Below, in pieces: positions 26,072-35,290 of a stretch of DNA of 64,000 bases. The stretch lies in contig JACRHJ010000047.1 in assembly GCA_016212105.1 (NCBI GenBank), positions 1 through 64,000 of the forward strand. Reading direction: 5' to 3'. This DNA comes from Nitrospirota bacterium. GTDB taxonomy: Bacteria; Nitrospirota; JACRHJ01. Made by a program: the position numbers and the translations under genes. The notes beneath the pieces were generated by a model that saw nothing but the letters and a program-made list of their open reading frames with translations, was not told where the DNA came from and ran no database searches. Each line of letters begins with the position of its first letter. Within the stretch, counting starts at the first letter, position 1.

Positions 26072-26663
26072 TAAGAAGAGGCAGTACGGCAGGGGCACGG
26101 GATGCACGCCGTTCCTTGAAAATTTAAGATTTCTCTGTAGTGGAAAAGGCAGGAAAAGGAAAAAAGCGGAACAGGCGCTGAAACATATGGGGGCTTCTCC
26201 GAAACGCGCTTGAGTCCGTCTCTTGCCTCCTTTCGAGACGGGTAAAAGAGGCGGCCGGACGGCCCCCATAAAAATCAGGTCCGGGAAGCAAAACCCTATC
26301 TTGCCCGCACTACGGAGAAAGTTATCCGAAATTGAGGATAGCGAGAAAGGAAGGCGCGACAGGATGTGAAAATCAAACCTTCCAGGTTTAAGCTATCCTC
26401 AAGAAAAAAGGATACCGCGCTGGTTCACGCTAGTGAACGTTAAGTTACTCATCCGTAGGGTGCGTACAAACCACCACAAAAGTGTGACGGACAGGCCGCC
26501 TCCGCAAAAGGCTTAAAAGGCCGTGGAGGAACAAATTATGAAAAGAGCCGCCCCGCAATAACGGGAGCCCGCCGCTGACGGATCGGTATACATGAACTGA
26601 CGCGCGGTATCTTTTAATTTTGCGCCGGGGGCATCGCATAGAGCGAAGCCTTCGGCTTTTTTA
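26072..26663 (+). ncRNA. Candidate large structured noncoding RNA (~590 nt)
   Basis: The region is bounded by a consensus promoter (26038-26065) and an intrinsic terminator (26646-26662) and has no convincing coding frame. Complementary segments seen by eye are as follows. (1) 26107-26115 with 26168-26177, nine pairs and one bulge. (2) TATGGGGGC 26186-26194 with 26262-26270, nine pairs. Inside it, CGTCTC 26217-26222/26235-26240 and GCCTC 26225-26229/26248-26252 interleave as a possible pseudoknot. (3) TTGAGGATAGC 26332-26342 with 26392-26402, eleven pairs. (4) 26407-26420 with 26602-26615, fourteen pairs including one G-U. A GTTCAC-GCTA-GTGAAC hairpin lies at 26423-26438. I do not recognise RNase P, 6S, tmRNA, SRP or a group I/II intron signature. 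Function is unknown. Confidence 0.75.
26646..26662 (+). terminator. Intrinsic terminator of the candidate ncRNA
   Basis: AAGCC (26646-26650), loop TTC and GGCTT (26654-26658) run into a T-tract ending at 26662. Its position is consistent with ending the transcript from the 26038 promoter. Confidence 0.8.
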
Positions 26664-26689
26664 TTGCCCGCCGGGTAATTATGCCGTCT

Positions 26690-26795
26690 CCCCATGCTTG
26701 ACACGGGGCTCAGGAATTTCATCACGGTCGGGTACGGGGACTCGTCCCTACGCAAAATTCCTGGATTCCCGCCTTCGCGGGAATGACGGAAATGA
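26690..26795. repeat. Dispersed palindromes
   Basis: CCCCATGCTTGACACGGGG (26691-26709) and GGATTCCCGCC...GCGGGAATGAC (26763-26787) belong to the families found at 10868-10943, 23278-23372, 44298-44364 and 46305-46395. They separate the ncRNA end from the convergent thioesterase gene. Confidence 0.75.
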
Positions 26796-27200
26796 TTATT
26801 CGCCGAGCGCGTCTTCCAGCCTCTTTCGCATATCAGGCGAAAGCCTCCTGGGCCTGCCGTCCGCGTCCATGAACGCGTGGCTCGTACTGCCTTCCGCGAG
26901 CGTCTTCCCGTCCCTGATTATCTCGTACCTGAACGACAGCCTGATCCCGCGGAAATCCAAGACGGACGTCCTTATGGTGACGAGGTCATCGTAATGCGCG
27001 GGCGCATGGTAACTGCACGAGGCCTCTGTCACGGGGAGCATGTAGCCCGCATCCTCCATCTCACGGTAAGAGAACCCGGACGCGCGTATCAGTTCCGTCC
27101 TGCCTGTCTCGAACCAGGCGAGGTAGTTTCCGTAGTACGCGAAACCCATCCTGTCCGTCTCGGCGTATGTCACCCTGTGCGGGTGGTCGTGTGTTTTCAA
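26796..27200 (-). CDS. YbgC/FadM-type acyl-CoA thioesterase
   Basis: The 134-aa product is a single hotdog domain of the 4-hydroxybenzoyl-CoA thioesterase/YbgC group. The signature TYAETDRMGFAYYGNYLAWFETGR is at about residues 10-33, with the catalytic Asp in the T-D-x-M-G motif. It hydrolyses acyl-CoA or acyl-ACP thioesters in the cytosol; the natural substrate cannot be told from the sequence. The gene lies 8 bases downstream of the lytic transglycosylase gene on the same strand, so the two are probably co-transcribed. Confidence 0.88.
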   Translation of the reverse strand: MKTHDHPHRVTYAETDRMGFAYYGNYLAWFETGRTELIRASGFSYREMEDAGYMLPVTEASCSYHAPAHYDDLVTIRTSVLDFRGIRLSFRYEIIRDGKTLAEGSTSHAFMDADGRPRRLSPDMRKRLEDALGE

Positions 27201-27208
27201 CTTGGGAA

Positions 27209-27976
27209 TTATTCCACGATGGAGAGGCCAAGGCTCGCCGGCACCGGCCTGTCGCTGAAGAGGACCGAGCCGTCGTTCAGCTCGATCCGGTAGATGGCCT
27301 TGGAGTACTTGATGCCAGTGACAGGGTCGGAGCTGTATCTCATGACCTTCTTGACGTAGTTCTTGGTCTCGGTTATCTCCGGGATGCAGTTTCCGTTACG
27401 CATCACACGTCCCTGGCCGCAGTTGTATGCCGCGACGGAAAGCTCGACGTCGCCGTTGAAGTTGTCGAGCAGGTAGCGGAGGTACCTGACCCCGCCCTCG
27501 ATGTTCTGCTCCGGGTCGAACATGTCGGAGACGCCCATGTCGTCCGCGGTTGACGGCATGAGCTGCATCAGCCCCTTTGCCCCCTTGGGCGATACCGCGC
27601 GCGGGTTGAACGCCGACTCGGCCTTTATGATGCCCTTGACGAGCGAGGGGTCGACGTTGTACTTCTCGCACTTCCTGTTGATGATGTCCGCGAACGGTCC
27701 TGATGCGCTCGCCTCTTCGGAGTAGCCGGCGCCGCCGCCCTCACGGCTGTCCGGCGAGGAGCTGAACGACGGGGCCTTCGCGCTCGGGACGGATTTTGCT
27801 TCTTGTCGCGGCCGGTAGGACTCCTTGACGATGGGCACCGCCTTGTGGTCCTCGGGTATGTTTGAGAAGTGTATGACCCCGCTGTCGTCGACGTACTTGT
27901 AGATGTCGGCGCGCGCGGCCTGGGCCGAGGCCAGCGCGATGACGGCGACTGCTATGGCAAACAGATGGGAACGCAT
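27209..27976 (-). CDS. Lytic transglycosylase with N-terminal DUF4124
   Basis: The 255-aa periplasmic enzyme cleaves peptidoglycan glycan strands. A signal peptide (MRSHLFAIAVAVIALASAQAARA) is followed by DUF4124 (DIYKYVDDSGVIHFSN) and a Ser-rich linker. An SLT domain runs from about 95 to 215, with the catalytic Glu in IIKAESAFNPRAVSPKGAKG, then LMQLMP and AAYNCGQGRV. The C-terminus (YRIELNDGSVLFSDRPV) repeats a DUF4124-like strand pattern. The start at 27976 has GGAGGT upstream; GTG 28009 is an alternative. Confidence 0.92.
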   Translation of the reverse strand: MRSHLFAIAVAVIALASAQAARADIYKYVDDSGVIHFSNIPEDHKAVPIVKESYRPRQEAKSVPSAKAPSFSSSPDSREGGGAGYSEEASASGPFADIINRKCEKYNVDPSLVKGIIKAESAFNPRAVSPKGAKGLMQLMPSTADDMGVSDMFDPEQNIEGGVRYLRYLLDNFNGDVELSVAAYNCGQGRVMRNGNCIPEITETKNYVKKVMRYSSDPVTGIKYSKAIYRIELNDGSVLFSDRPVPASLGLSIVE

Positions 27977-28128
27977 TCTTCCCGGACCTCCGAAGGCGTT
28001 GATGTACACCTTTTATATAACAGGCTGTACCGGAAATGTCAACATATTCCTGGACATGCAGGTCTTCCAACACCTAATCCGCACTGGGCTGAGCCGGAGG
28101 CGGACTCTGGGCGGCCGGCCAGGCCGGT

Positions 28129-28329
28129 TCATCCGCCGCCCACGAAGCTCAGGACCTCCAGTGTGTCGCCCTCGCCCAGGACCGTGCCGGCGAAGCTCCC
28201 GGCCTGAAGGATTACGCGGTTCAGTTCGACCGCCACCCGCTTGTCGGAGAGGCCGAGCACGCCGATTAGTTCCGCGGCGCTCGTGCCCTCCGGTATATCC
28301 ATTTTCTCGCCGTTGACCGTGATGTTCAT
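28129..28329 (-). CDS. thiS: Sulfur carrier protein ThiS-like
   Basis: The 66-aa beta-grasp protein starts MNITVNGEKMDIPEGTSAAE and ends in VGGG, giving the C-terminal Gly-Gly that is adenylated and thiocarboxylated in thiamine thiazole synthesis. NRVILQAGSFAGTVLGEGDT matches the ThiS core. No thiG is nearby. A ThiF-type activating enzyme and a HydG/ThiH-like enzyme are encoded 7-9 kb downstream (35291-37488). MoaD/ThiS-like carriers for other pathways look similar, so the thiamine role is likely but not proven. Confidence 0.85.
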   Translation of the reverse strand: MNITVNGEKMDIPEGTSAAELIGVLGLSDKRVAVELNRVILQAGSFAGTVLGEGDTLEVLSFVGGG

Positions 28330-28540
28330 GCGGACTATTATATATCATTCTAATCCGTATGCCAATAGGAAACGGCAATAAACCCGCACCTGCCAATCCC
28401 CGGGGAAACCCCGCCCAAAAGGGCAGCCGGTGATGACGGCTGTCCATAAGGTTTTTCTTGTCTGCTGGCCGGTTTTGTGGTAGTTTAAAGCCTTGGCAAT
28501 CAAGAATCCTGTTGGTCAAGCCCGAGCCCTCGGAGCCGCT

Positions 28541-29941
28541 ATGAACTCGAAACTTTTCTTCAGCCTTCGCACAAAACTCACACTGCTCACGATAATGCTC
28601 GTCGCGGCCGTGGCCATGACCGCGATGACGATCACCGCCTCGAAGATGCGCGACACCCTGACGACCGAGATAAAGGAAAAGGGCATAGCCATAGCCAAGG
28701 GCATGGCCCACGCATCGGAGGACGCCCTGGTCGGCACGGGCGACGAGCTGTACCTCTTCCAGTTCACCAGTTCGGCCATGAAGAACCGCGGCGTCGAGTA
28801 CGCTATCGTAGTGGGCTCGGACGGCACGGTGCGGGCGCACAGCGACACCATGAAGTCCGGCAAGGCGTACGAACCGCTGGCCGGCCTGAAGGATGCGGAG
28901 GCGGGCGAGGGATACACCATCGGCATGACGCCGGGCAACGCCGGTTATATCGTGTTCGACATATCCGTGCCGATCACGATGGCCGGCTCGGACGACCGGG
29001 TGCTGGGCGTGGCCCACCTGGGCCTGTCCGACAGGGTTATCGAGGAGGCCGTGTCCAAGATGCGCAGGCGCGTGATGGAGATAGGGGTGGTAGCCCTGTT
29101 CCTCGGCGGCGTCGGCGCGTTCACGCTCGCCACATACTTCGTATCCCCCATAAAGCTGCTCGTGGACGGCGTGAACGAGGTCGGCAAGGGCAACCTCGAC
29201 CAGGAGATAAAGGTGGACCGCCGGGACGAGGTGGGCGAGCTGACGAACGCGTTCAACCAGATGACCCGGGGACTGCGGGAAAAGGAGTTCATAAAGAACA
29301 CCTTCGAACGGTACATGAGCAAGCAGCTCGCGGAAAAGCTCCTCGGCGACCACGACAAGATGACGCTCGAGCTGGGCGGCGAGCACCGCTTCGTCACGAT
29401 ACTCTTCACGGACATACGGGGCTTCACTACGATGTCCGAGAAGCTCGACCCGAAGTCGGTCATATCGTTCCTCAACGAGTACTTCTCGACGATGGTCGAC
29501 GTGGTCTTCGAGTACAACGGCTGGATAGACAAGTTCATAGGTGACGCGATGATGGTCATATACGGCCTCCCGATAAAGGCGGAGGACGACGCGGTGCGGG
29601 CGGTAAGGACCGGGCTCCGGATGAAGGATGCGATGCGCCGCTTCAACGAGAAGCGGGTGGCTGAGGGCCACGAGCCGATGCACATCGGCATAGGCATCAA
29701 TACCGGCACGGTCGTCGCGGGCAACGTCGGCTCCGAGTCGAGGATGAACTACACCGTCGTGGGCGACGCGGTCAACCTGGCGGCGCGGCTCGTCCCGCTG
29801 TCGAAGACCGAGGAGATAATAATCAGCCAGTACACTTACGACCTGGTGAAGGACCGCTTCACCACCGTGAAGCTCGGCATGGTCTCGCTAAAGGGCAAAC
29901 ACGAACTGCAGCAGGTATACGAGGTGACCGGGGAGAAATGA
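28541..29941 (+). CDS. Membrane-bound class III adenylate cyclase with extracytoplasmic sensor and HAMP
   Basis: The 466-aa product has a membrane helix near residues 10-30, a ~140-residue extracytoplasmic sensor and a second helix near 180-200. HAMP (LTNAFNQMTRGLREKEF) follows, then a cyclase domain from about 280 on. Both metal-binding Asp are present (FTDIRGFTTMSE and IGDAMMVIYG). The adenine-selecting Lys is in WIDKFIGD and Asp in VVGDAVNLAARL, with the transition-state Asn and Arg in the last motif. cAMP production is expected. The ATG at 28541 has GGAG five bases upstream. Its stop overlaps the start of the TPR gene by 4 bases (29938-29941). Confidence 0.9.
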   Translation: MNSKLFFSLRTKLTLLTIMLVAAVAMTAMTITASKMRDTLTTEIKEKGIAIAKGMAHASEDALVGTGDELYLFQFTSSAMKNRGVEYAIVVGSDGTVRAHSDTMKSGKAYEPLAGLKDAEAGEGYTIGMTPGNAGYIVFDISVPITMAGSDDRVLGVAHLGLSDRVIEEAVSKMRRRVMEIGVVALFLGGVGAFTLATYFVSPIKLLVDGVNEVGKGNLDQEIKVDRRDEVGELTNAFNQMTRGLREKEFIKNTFERYMSKQLAEKLLGDHDKMTLELGGEHRFVTILFTDIRGFTTMSEKLDPKSVISFLNEYFSTMVDVVFEYNGWIDKFIGDAMMVIYGLPIKAEDDAVRAVRTGLRMKDAMRRFNEKRVAEGHEPMHIGIGINTGTVVAGNVGSESRMNYTVVGDAVNLAARLVPLSKTEEIIISQYTYDLVKDRFTTVKLGMVSLKGKHELQQVYEVTGEK

Positions 29942-32025
29942 AACTCATCAGGCTTGCGGGCGCGGCGGCCCTCACGATAATGCTTTGCGCGTCGGCGCCG
30001 GCAAAGGCCGCCGACGGCGACTACGACAGGGGCGTGGCCTACCTGCGCGCGGGACGCGCGGATGAGGCGCTCGGGATATTCGAGTCCCTGGCCGAGAAGG
30101 ACCGCGACGACCCGTACCTGTATTACCATCTGGGGCTCGCCTACTACAAGTCGGACAAGCCGGGACGGGCCTTCGACTCCTTCTCGAAGGTGGAGGAACT
30201 TGCAGGCGCGGACGCGGAGCAGGATTTCCGGCTGGGCGTCGCGTTCTACAACCTCGGCGTCGGGTACTTCCGTAAGAAGAGCTACGGCGAGGCCAGGGCT
30301 TGCTTCGAACGCGCCCTCGCGCTCGACCCGGACGACGGAGACAGCAGGTACTACCTGGGACTGACCTGCATCGAGACCGGCAGCTACGCCGAGGCGGTGG
30401 ACAACCTGGAGCGGGCCGCCGCGCGGAAGGCGGGCGACGACAAGGCGCAGGCGGCGGTACGGAACGCGGCCGGCATGGCATACCACAGGCAGGGGCTGAC
30501 GGACAAGGCCGTTGCGGAGTTCACAAAGACGCTGTCCATGGAGCCGGACAACGTCGAGGCGCTTTACTACATGGGCCTCATAAGATACAAGGAGGACGGG
30601 TACGCGGCCGCGCGGCCCTACTTCGACAAGATAGCCGCGAAGGGCGCGCCGGACAATGCCGCGAAGGAAGAGCTGTTCACTACGTTCTTCAACATGGGCG
30701 TCGACTTCCAGAACCGCGATAAGGCCGAGGCCGCGTCCGAGATGTTCGGCAGGGCGTCCGCGCTCAAGCCTGACGACGCGGACGCGCACTACTACATGGG
30801 CTACAACCTCATGGCGCTTGAGAAGTACGAAGAGGCGTCCGCGCAGTTCAGGGAGGCGCTCGCGCTTTCGCCCGGGATGACCAGGGCGAAGTCCAAGCTC
30901 GAGGTATCCGGGAAGTTCGCCGCCGAGAAGACGCTGAAGGAAGCGGGTGACGCGGCCTCGAAGACCGAGTGGCACCGGGCGCTCGCGCTCTACACGAGGG
31001 CCGCATCGCTCGACCCGTCGTCCCCTGATGCGGCAAAAGGAGTGAAGGCCGCCACCGAGGCGGTGGAAAGGGACACGCGCGAACGCTCGGCAAGGATAAA
31101 GAAGTCGCTCGCGGACGGCGAGTACGTCAGGGCCGTCGAGGAGTCCCGCGAACTTGCGAAACTGAACCCAGGCTCCGCCGAGGCTGCGTCATTGGAGCGA
31201 GAGACCGCGTCCAGGCTGGACGCGGCGGTCAAGGACACGCTGAAGATGGCCAGGGAGGCGGAGGACAGGGAAGCGCTCGGCGAAGCGGCCGCCCTCTACG
31301 ACAAGGCCGCTGCGCTTAACCCCGCAGGCCGCACGCCGCAGGAGGCCGCAAAGAGGGTACGGGCCCGGATAGAAGAGGAGCGCGCGAAGGCTGCGAAGGC
31401 CTGGGCCGACGGCAGGCTCACGGCCGCGCGCGTCTCGTACGCCACGCTGCTTAAATATGTGCCAGGCGACGTCGACGCCAGGGCAGGTCTCGACGCCGCG
31501 GACGAAAAGATAGCCGGGGAGACCGCGCGGCTCATGGCCGAGGCGAGGGGCGCGCTCGACTCCGGCGACTTCGCCAGGGCGGCATCGCTCGCGGGTGACG
31601 CGCTCGGACTTTCGCCCGACGACGCGGAGGCCCTCCAGCTCAAGAAAAAGGTCGCGGACCGTACGCGCGAGGTCGTAGCCCGGTACGTAAGGGACGGCGA
31701 TGCACAGCTCGGAGGCGGCGACAGGGAAAAGGCGGTGGCAAGCTTCAAGGCCGCGCTCAGGCTCGACCCGGACAACCAGCCCGCGCGGCGCGGCATCGAC
31801 AGGGCCGCGAGCATGACTCACGAGCCGGCCGCCGACGAGGAGGCGTTCCGCAGGTGGTACCTCTCGGGCGTCGAGCACTATACCAGGGGCGAGCTTGAAG
31901 AGGCGATTGCCTCGTGGCGCGAGGCGCTGAAGCTCGACCCCGGGAACGAGAAGGCGAAGAGCAGCATAGACAAGGCCGAGGACAAGCTCAGGCAGGCGGC
32001 CGAGAACCCGGCCAGAGGCAAGTGA
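29938..32025 (+). CDS. Large secreted TPR-repeat protein
   Basis: The 695-aa product has a signal peptide (MKLIRLAGAAALTIMLCASAPAKA) and TPR units through most of its length, such as YYHLGLAYYKSDKPGRAFDSF, YYLGLTCIETGSYAEA, ALYYMGLIRYKEDGYAAARP and HYTRGELEEAIASWREAL at the C-terminus. It is likely a periplasmic scaffold. It overlaps the cyclase gene by 4 bases upstream and shares one base with the next gene, so translation is probably coupled through the four-gene unit. Ligand unknown. Confidence 0.85.
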   Translation: MKLIRLAGAAALTIMLCASAPAKAADGDYDRGVAYLRAGRADEALGIFESLAEKDRDDPYLYYHLGLAYYKSDKPGRAFDSFSKVEELAGADAEQDFRLGVAFYNLGVGYFRKKSYGEARACFERALALDPDDGDSRYYLGLTCIETGSYAEAVDNLERAAARKAGDDKAQAAVRNAAGMAYHRQGLTDKAVAEFTKTLSMEPDNVEALYYMGLIRYKEDGYAAARPYFDKIAAKGAPDNAAKEELFTTFFNMGVDFQNRDKAEAASEMFGRASALKPDDADAHYYMGYNLMALEKYEEASAQFREALALSPGMTRAKSKLEVSGKFAAEKTLKEAGDAASKTEWHRALALYTRAASLDPSSPDAAKGVKAATEAVERDTRERSARIKKSLADGEYVRAVEESRELAKLNPGSAEAASLERETASRLDAAVKDTLKMAREAEDREALGEAAALYDKAAALNPAGRTPQEAAKRVRARIEEERAKAAKAWADGRLTAARVSYATLLKYVPGDVDARAGLDAADEKIAGETARLMAEARGALDSGDFARAASLAGDALGLSPDDAEALQLKKKVADRTREVVARYVRDGDAQLGGGDREKAVASFKAALRLDPDNQPARRGIDRAASMTHEPAADEEAFRRWYLSGVEHYTRGELEEAIASWREALKLDPGNEKAKSSIDKAEDKLRQAAENPARGK

Positions 32026-34055
32026 TGGGCTGGCGCGTATATACCGCCTCGGCACTCGCCGTCATTGCCCTGCTGGCCGCGCCTGCACGCGCGCAGGCCG
32101 ATGGCCGCAAGGCGCTCGTCCCGATGGAGCGCGACGCCTCGTCCGGCGCCTTGCCGCTCAGCGGGGGCGGCGTGACAAAGGCCGACCCCGGCCTTGAGCG
32201 CGTCCGCATCCAGAAGCAGGACATCTCCTCCGGCGACCTTGTGACCAAGAAGGACCCGCTCGTCGTCATCACATCCCCGAAGACCTCCGTTGTCACGGGC
32301 GCCTTCCAGGCCATCTCCTGCCGTGTGGGAGGCGGCATAGCCAAGGCATTTCTCAGGATAAACGACGACAACCAGGTCGTGTCCGTCACCGGCGGGACGT
32401 TCGAGGTGGACGGCGCGCTCAGGCCCGGCCTCAACGTCATCACCGTCATCGCATGGGACCTCGACGGGAACATCGGCAAGGACTCGCTCAAGGTGTTCTA
32501 CAGGCAGGACGAGGAGGGGCCAGAGGTCGGCATAACGGGCCCCGCAGACGGTACGTCCTTCGACATCACCGGGGAGCGGGTGGTCACAGTCAAGGCGTCC
32601 ACGGACGCCGGTGACGCATCGGAGGGCGTCCTGATTATCAACAACATACCGCGCAGGGTGGGCTTCCGGGGCGGCGTCATGGAGCAGGAGGTCGCGCTCC
32701 TGCCCAGCCTGAACGAGATATATGTCGAGGTGACGGACTCCGCCGGGCGTACCGGCCGGAGCAACCCGGTCAGGCTTTCGACCTTCGACGCCCGGCCCAA
32801 GGACCTGGTCGCCGTCCTCTCGTGGGACAGCCCGACCGCCGACCTCGACCTGCACGTATGGGACAGCTTCGGCCACCATACATTCAACGACGCGCGCGAC
32901 CCGTTCGAGTGCGACGCGGCAATACCAGGCGGCATGCTCGACATGGACAGGAAGGGCGGCTACGGCCCGGAGGTATTTTCTCTCGAGGCCGCCGAGCCCG
33001 AGGTCTACACATTCTACGCCAAGTACAGCCCCGGCATAAAGGAGGACGACAGGGCGGGCGCGTACCTCAGGCTCCTCCTGCACGGCGACGAGCCTTCGAG
33101 GCGGATACTCAGGTGCTTCGGCCCCGTGCGGATGTCCGAGATGTACCCGGTATGGGAGGCCGCGCACGTCAAGATGCCGGAGGGCGTTTTCTTCCAGGAG
33201 AAGGACAGCGACCTCGTGAAGACGCTCGGCATGGACGAGAAGGCGGTCAGGAGGCTCGCCCTGATGCTCGACGAGGAGAACCCCGCATTCCGTCTCGCGG
33301 CCATATCCGCGATGGGGCAGATAAAGAGTGAGGAGGCGGTCGGCCCGCTCCTCGCCGCGCTCGCCAGGGGCGAGACCGAGGTGCGCCGCGCCGCGGTGGG
33401 CGCGCTCTGGAACATACGGTCGGTCGCATCGCTCGGCGGCCTGGTCAGGGCGCTCACCGACCCCGACCCGGAGGTCAGACAGGCGGCGGCCGGCGCTCTC
33501 GGCGAGCTGGAAAGCCCGGATGCCCTTTTCCCGCTTACCGGCCTGTTATCAGAGGAGAGCGATACGATGGTGAAGATCGAGGCTATCCGCGCGCTCGGCG
33601 GGCTCGGCGACCCGCGCTCATACGACAGCCTGGTATCGCTAGTGCGGGACACCGACCCGAGGGTGCGCGTCGAGACGGCGCGCGCGCTCGGCAAGGCCGG
33701 GGAGCCCAGGGCTGCCGAGGCTCTGGCCGCGATGCTTGCTGACGACGTCGGCTGGGTCAGGGAGGTCGCGGCCGGCGCGCTCGGGACGCTCGGCCGGCCA
33801 GGCTCGGCCAAGCCCCTCATGGACGTGCTCCGCTTCGACCAGTCCGACGGCGCGCGCGCCCATGCGGCGGTCGCGCTCGGCAGGCTCAGGGAGCCGTCGG
33901 CAAAGGCCGAGCTTGAGACCGCCGCGGAGCGTGACAGCAGTCCAAGGGTGCGCTCCTGTGCGGCGCGCGCCCTCGAATCCCTCGTTGCCCCCAGCGCGCC
34001 AGGGCCTGCCGTGCCCAGGCCGGCAGTCGTGGACGACGACCTCGTGGTCAACTGA
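32025..34055 (+). CDS. Secreted Ig-like / YfaP-like / HEAT-repeat protein
   Basis: The 676-aa product has a signal peptide (residues 1-25), two Ig-like beta domains (about 70-250: VVITSPKTSVVTGAFQAISC and VGITGPADGTSF) and a YfaP/DUF2135-like domain (about 260-350: AVLSWDSPTADLDLHVWDSF). About eight HEAT/PBS-lyase repeats follow from residue 420 on (AAISAMGQIKSEEAVGPLLAAL and similar). The TGATG start-stop overlap with the TPR gene and a GAGG site support this start. Function is unknown; it looks like a multi-domain binding scaffold in the envelope. Confidence 0.8.
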   Translation: MGWRVYTASALAVIALLAAPARAQADGRKALVPMERDASSGALPLSGGGVTKADPGLERVRIQKQDISSGDLVTKKDPLVVITSPKTSVVTGAFQAISCRVGGGIAKAFLRINDDNQVVSVTGGTFEVDGALRPGLNVITVIAWDLDGNIGKDSLKVFYRQDEEGPEVGITGPADGTSFDITGERVVTVKASTDAGDASEGVLIINNIPRRVGFRGGVMEQEVALLPSLNEIYVEVTDSAGRTGRSNPVRLSTFDARPKDLVAVLSWDSPTADLDLHVWDSFGHHTFNDARDPFECDAAIPGGMLDMDRKGGYGPEVFSLEAAEPEVYTFYAKYSPGIKEDDRAGAYLRLLLHGDEPSRRILRCFGPVRMSEMYPVWEAAHVKMPEGVFFQEKDSDLVKTLGMDEKAVRRLALMLDEENPAFRLAAISAMGQIKSEEAVGPLLAALARGETEVRRAAVGALWNIRSVASLGGLVRALTDPDPEVRQAAAGALGELESPDALFPLTGLLSEESDTMVKIEAIRALGGLGDPRSYDSLVSLVRDTDPRVRVETARALGKAGEPRAAEALAAMLADDVGWVREVAAGALGTLGRPGSAKPLMDVLRFDQSDGARAHAAVALGRLREPSAKAELETAAERDSSPRVRSCAARALESLVAPSAPGPAVPRPAVVDDDLVVN

Positions 34056-35284
34056 TGGCCGCGTTAACCGCCCGGATACGCAATTTGCTGACATCGGCCG
34101 CTGTCTCGGCCGCCATCTGCACAAGCCCCGCCTTCGCCAGCCAGCCTTATCATCCTCCGGTTCATGGCAGACTCGACCAGATTGTACGGAACGGCTTCGT
34201 CGTCGACGTGCGTCACGGCCCGTTCGGGACGACCGCCCTGATGACCAACGCCGCCCAAGGAGAGTCGCTGACGCTGCTCAGGCTCCTGGAGGCAGGGGCC
34301 GACCCGAGGCTCGAGGACTACGCAGGGCGGGACTCCCTCGACTACGCGGCGGAAGCTTCACAGACGGATACCGCCCGTCTGCTGGTAGCGGCCATGCGGG
34401 ACACAGGCCCGGAGGTTGACGCACCCGGTGTTGCCGAAGGGCAGCCGGAAACGTCCGCAATATCCGAAAGCCAGGCCGCCGGAGACAGCCCGGAGGCGCG
34501 GAGGCTCGACGCGAGGTTCCGGAAGCTTGTGGAGCAGGGAAGGTACGACGAGGCGCTGAAGGCCGCCGAAGAGCTGCTCGACGAACGTCGCAGGACGCAC
34601 GGAGGGCTGGACCCGCTGACGGCGGACGCCTACGACAACGTGGGCGACGTCTCGCTCATGCGGAGAGACGCGGCCGGAGCGGAAGGCAGCTACCTGCGCG
34701 CGCACGGCATCCGTGAAAAGACGCTCGGGACGGACCACCCCGAGACGCGGTCATCCGCGAGCAGGCTCATGTCGCTTTATTCGAGCCTCGGGCAGACCGA
34801 CAAGGCCGAGGCAATAAGGCCTGAGACGTCCGGAGATGCATCGGGGGCCGGGGCATCCGGCGGCTGGGACTCTCTCAAGAAATCGCTTGCGCCCGCCCTG
34901 AAACCTTTCCTGATAGTGTCCTTCGTGGGCCTCGCAGGTATGGCCGCATACAGGGCGCGGCTGATACCGGCCATTATTGGCATCGGCGACAACCGGGAGA
35001 AAAAGGCCCGGAGGGCCTTTGACGCGAAGCGGCTGTGCGACAGCGCGCGCATGGAGGAGAGGACCGGGAACTACGGGGGCGCGTCGCTTTTGTACGAAAG
35101 GTCGCTCAGGCTTCTCCCGGACAACCACCAGACCAGGTTCCGCCTTGCCCGGATATACCAGCTGAGGCTCAAGGACGCCGTGTCCGCGAGGCGGCACTAC
35201 CGCACGCTCACCAGGACGCTTCCCCAGGCCGACGGCCTCCGCAGGGAGGCGCTCAGGTGTCTCCGAGAGCTGGGAGAAAATTAG
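34055..35284 (+). CDS. Ankyrin/TPR membrane protein
   Basis: The 409-aa product has a signal sequence (MAALTARIRNLLTSAAVSAAICTSPAFA). Ankyrin-like repeats are at about 40-110 (TTALMTNAAQGESLTLLRLLEAGADP), then TPR-like helices at 150-250 (RRTHGGLDPLTADAYDNVGDV). A membrane helix (FLIVSFVGLAGMAAYRARLI) lies near 288-308, followed by a short TPR at the C-terminus. It shares one base with the stop of the HEAT gene, so it is the last member of the cyclase operon. It may link periplasmic and cytosolic sides, but that is inference. Confidence 0.72.
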   Translation: MAALTARIRNLLTSAAVSAAICTSPAFASQPYHPPVHGRLDQIVRNGFVVDVRHGPFGTTALMTNAAQGESLTLLRLLEAGADPRLEDYAGRDSLDYAAEASQTDTARLLVAAMRDTGPEVDAPGVAEGQPETSAISESQAAGDSPEARRLDARFRKLVEQGRYDEALKAAEELLDERRRTHGGLDPLTADAYDNVGDVSLMRRDAAGAEGSYLRAHGIREKTLGTDHPETRSSASRLMSLYSSLGQTDKAEAIRPETSGDASGAGASGGWDSLKKSLAPALKPFLIVSFVGLAGMAAYRARLIPAIIGIGDNREKKARRAFDAKRLCDSARMEERTGNYGGASLLYERSLRLLPDNHQTRFRLARIYQLRLKDAVSARRHYRTLTRTLPQADGLRREALRCLRELGEN

Positions 35285-35290
35285 CCCGGC

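Noticed and set aside
26072-26663. RNase P, 6S or group I/II intron RNA identity for the 26 kb RNA
   Set aside because: I could not find the GAGGAAAGTCC and ACAGAA-type cores of RNase P, the size does not fit 6S, and no domain V or intron core is seen.
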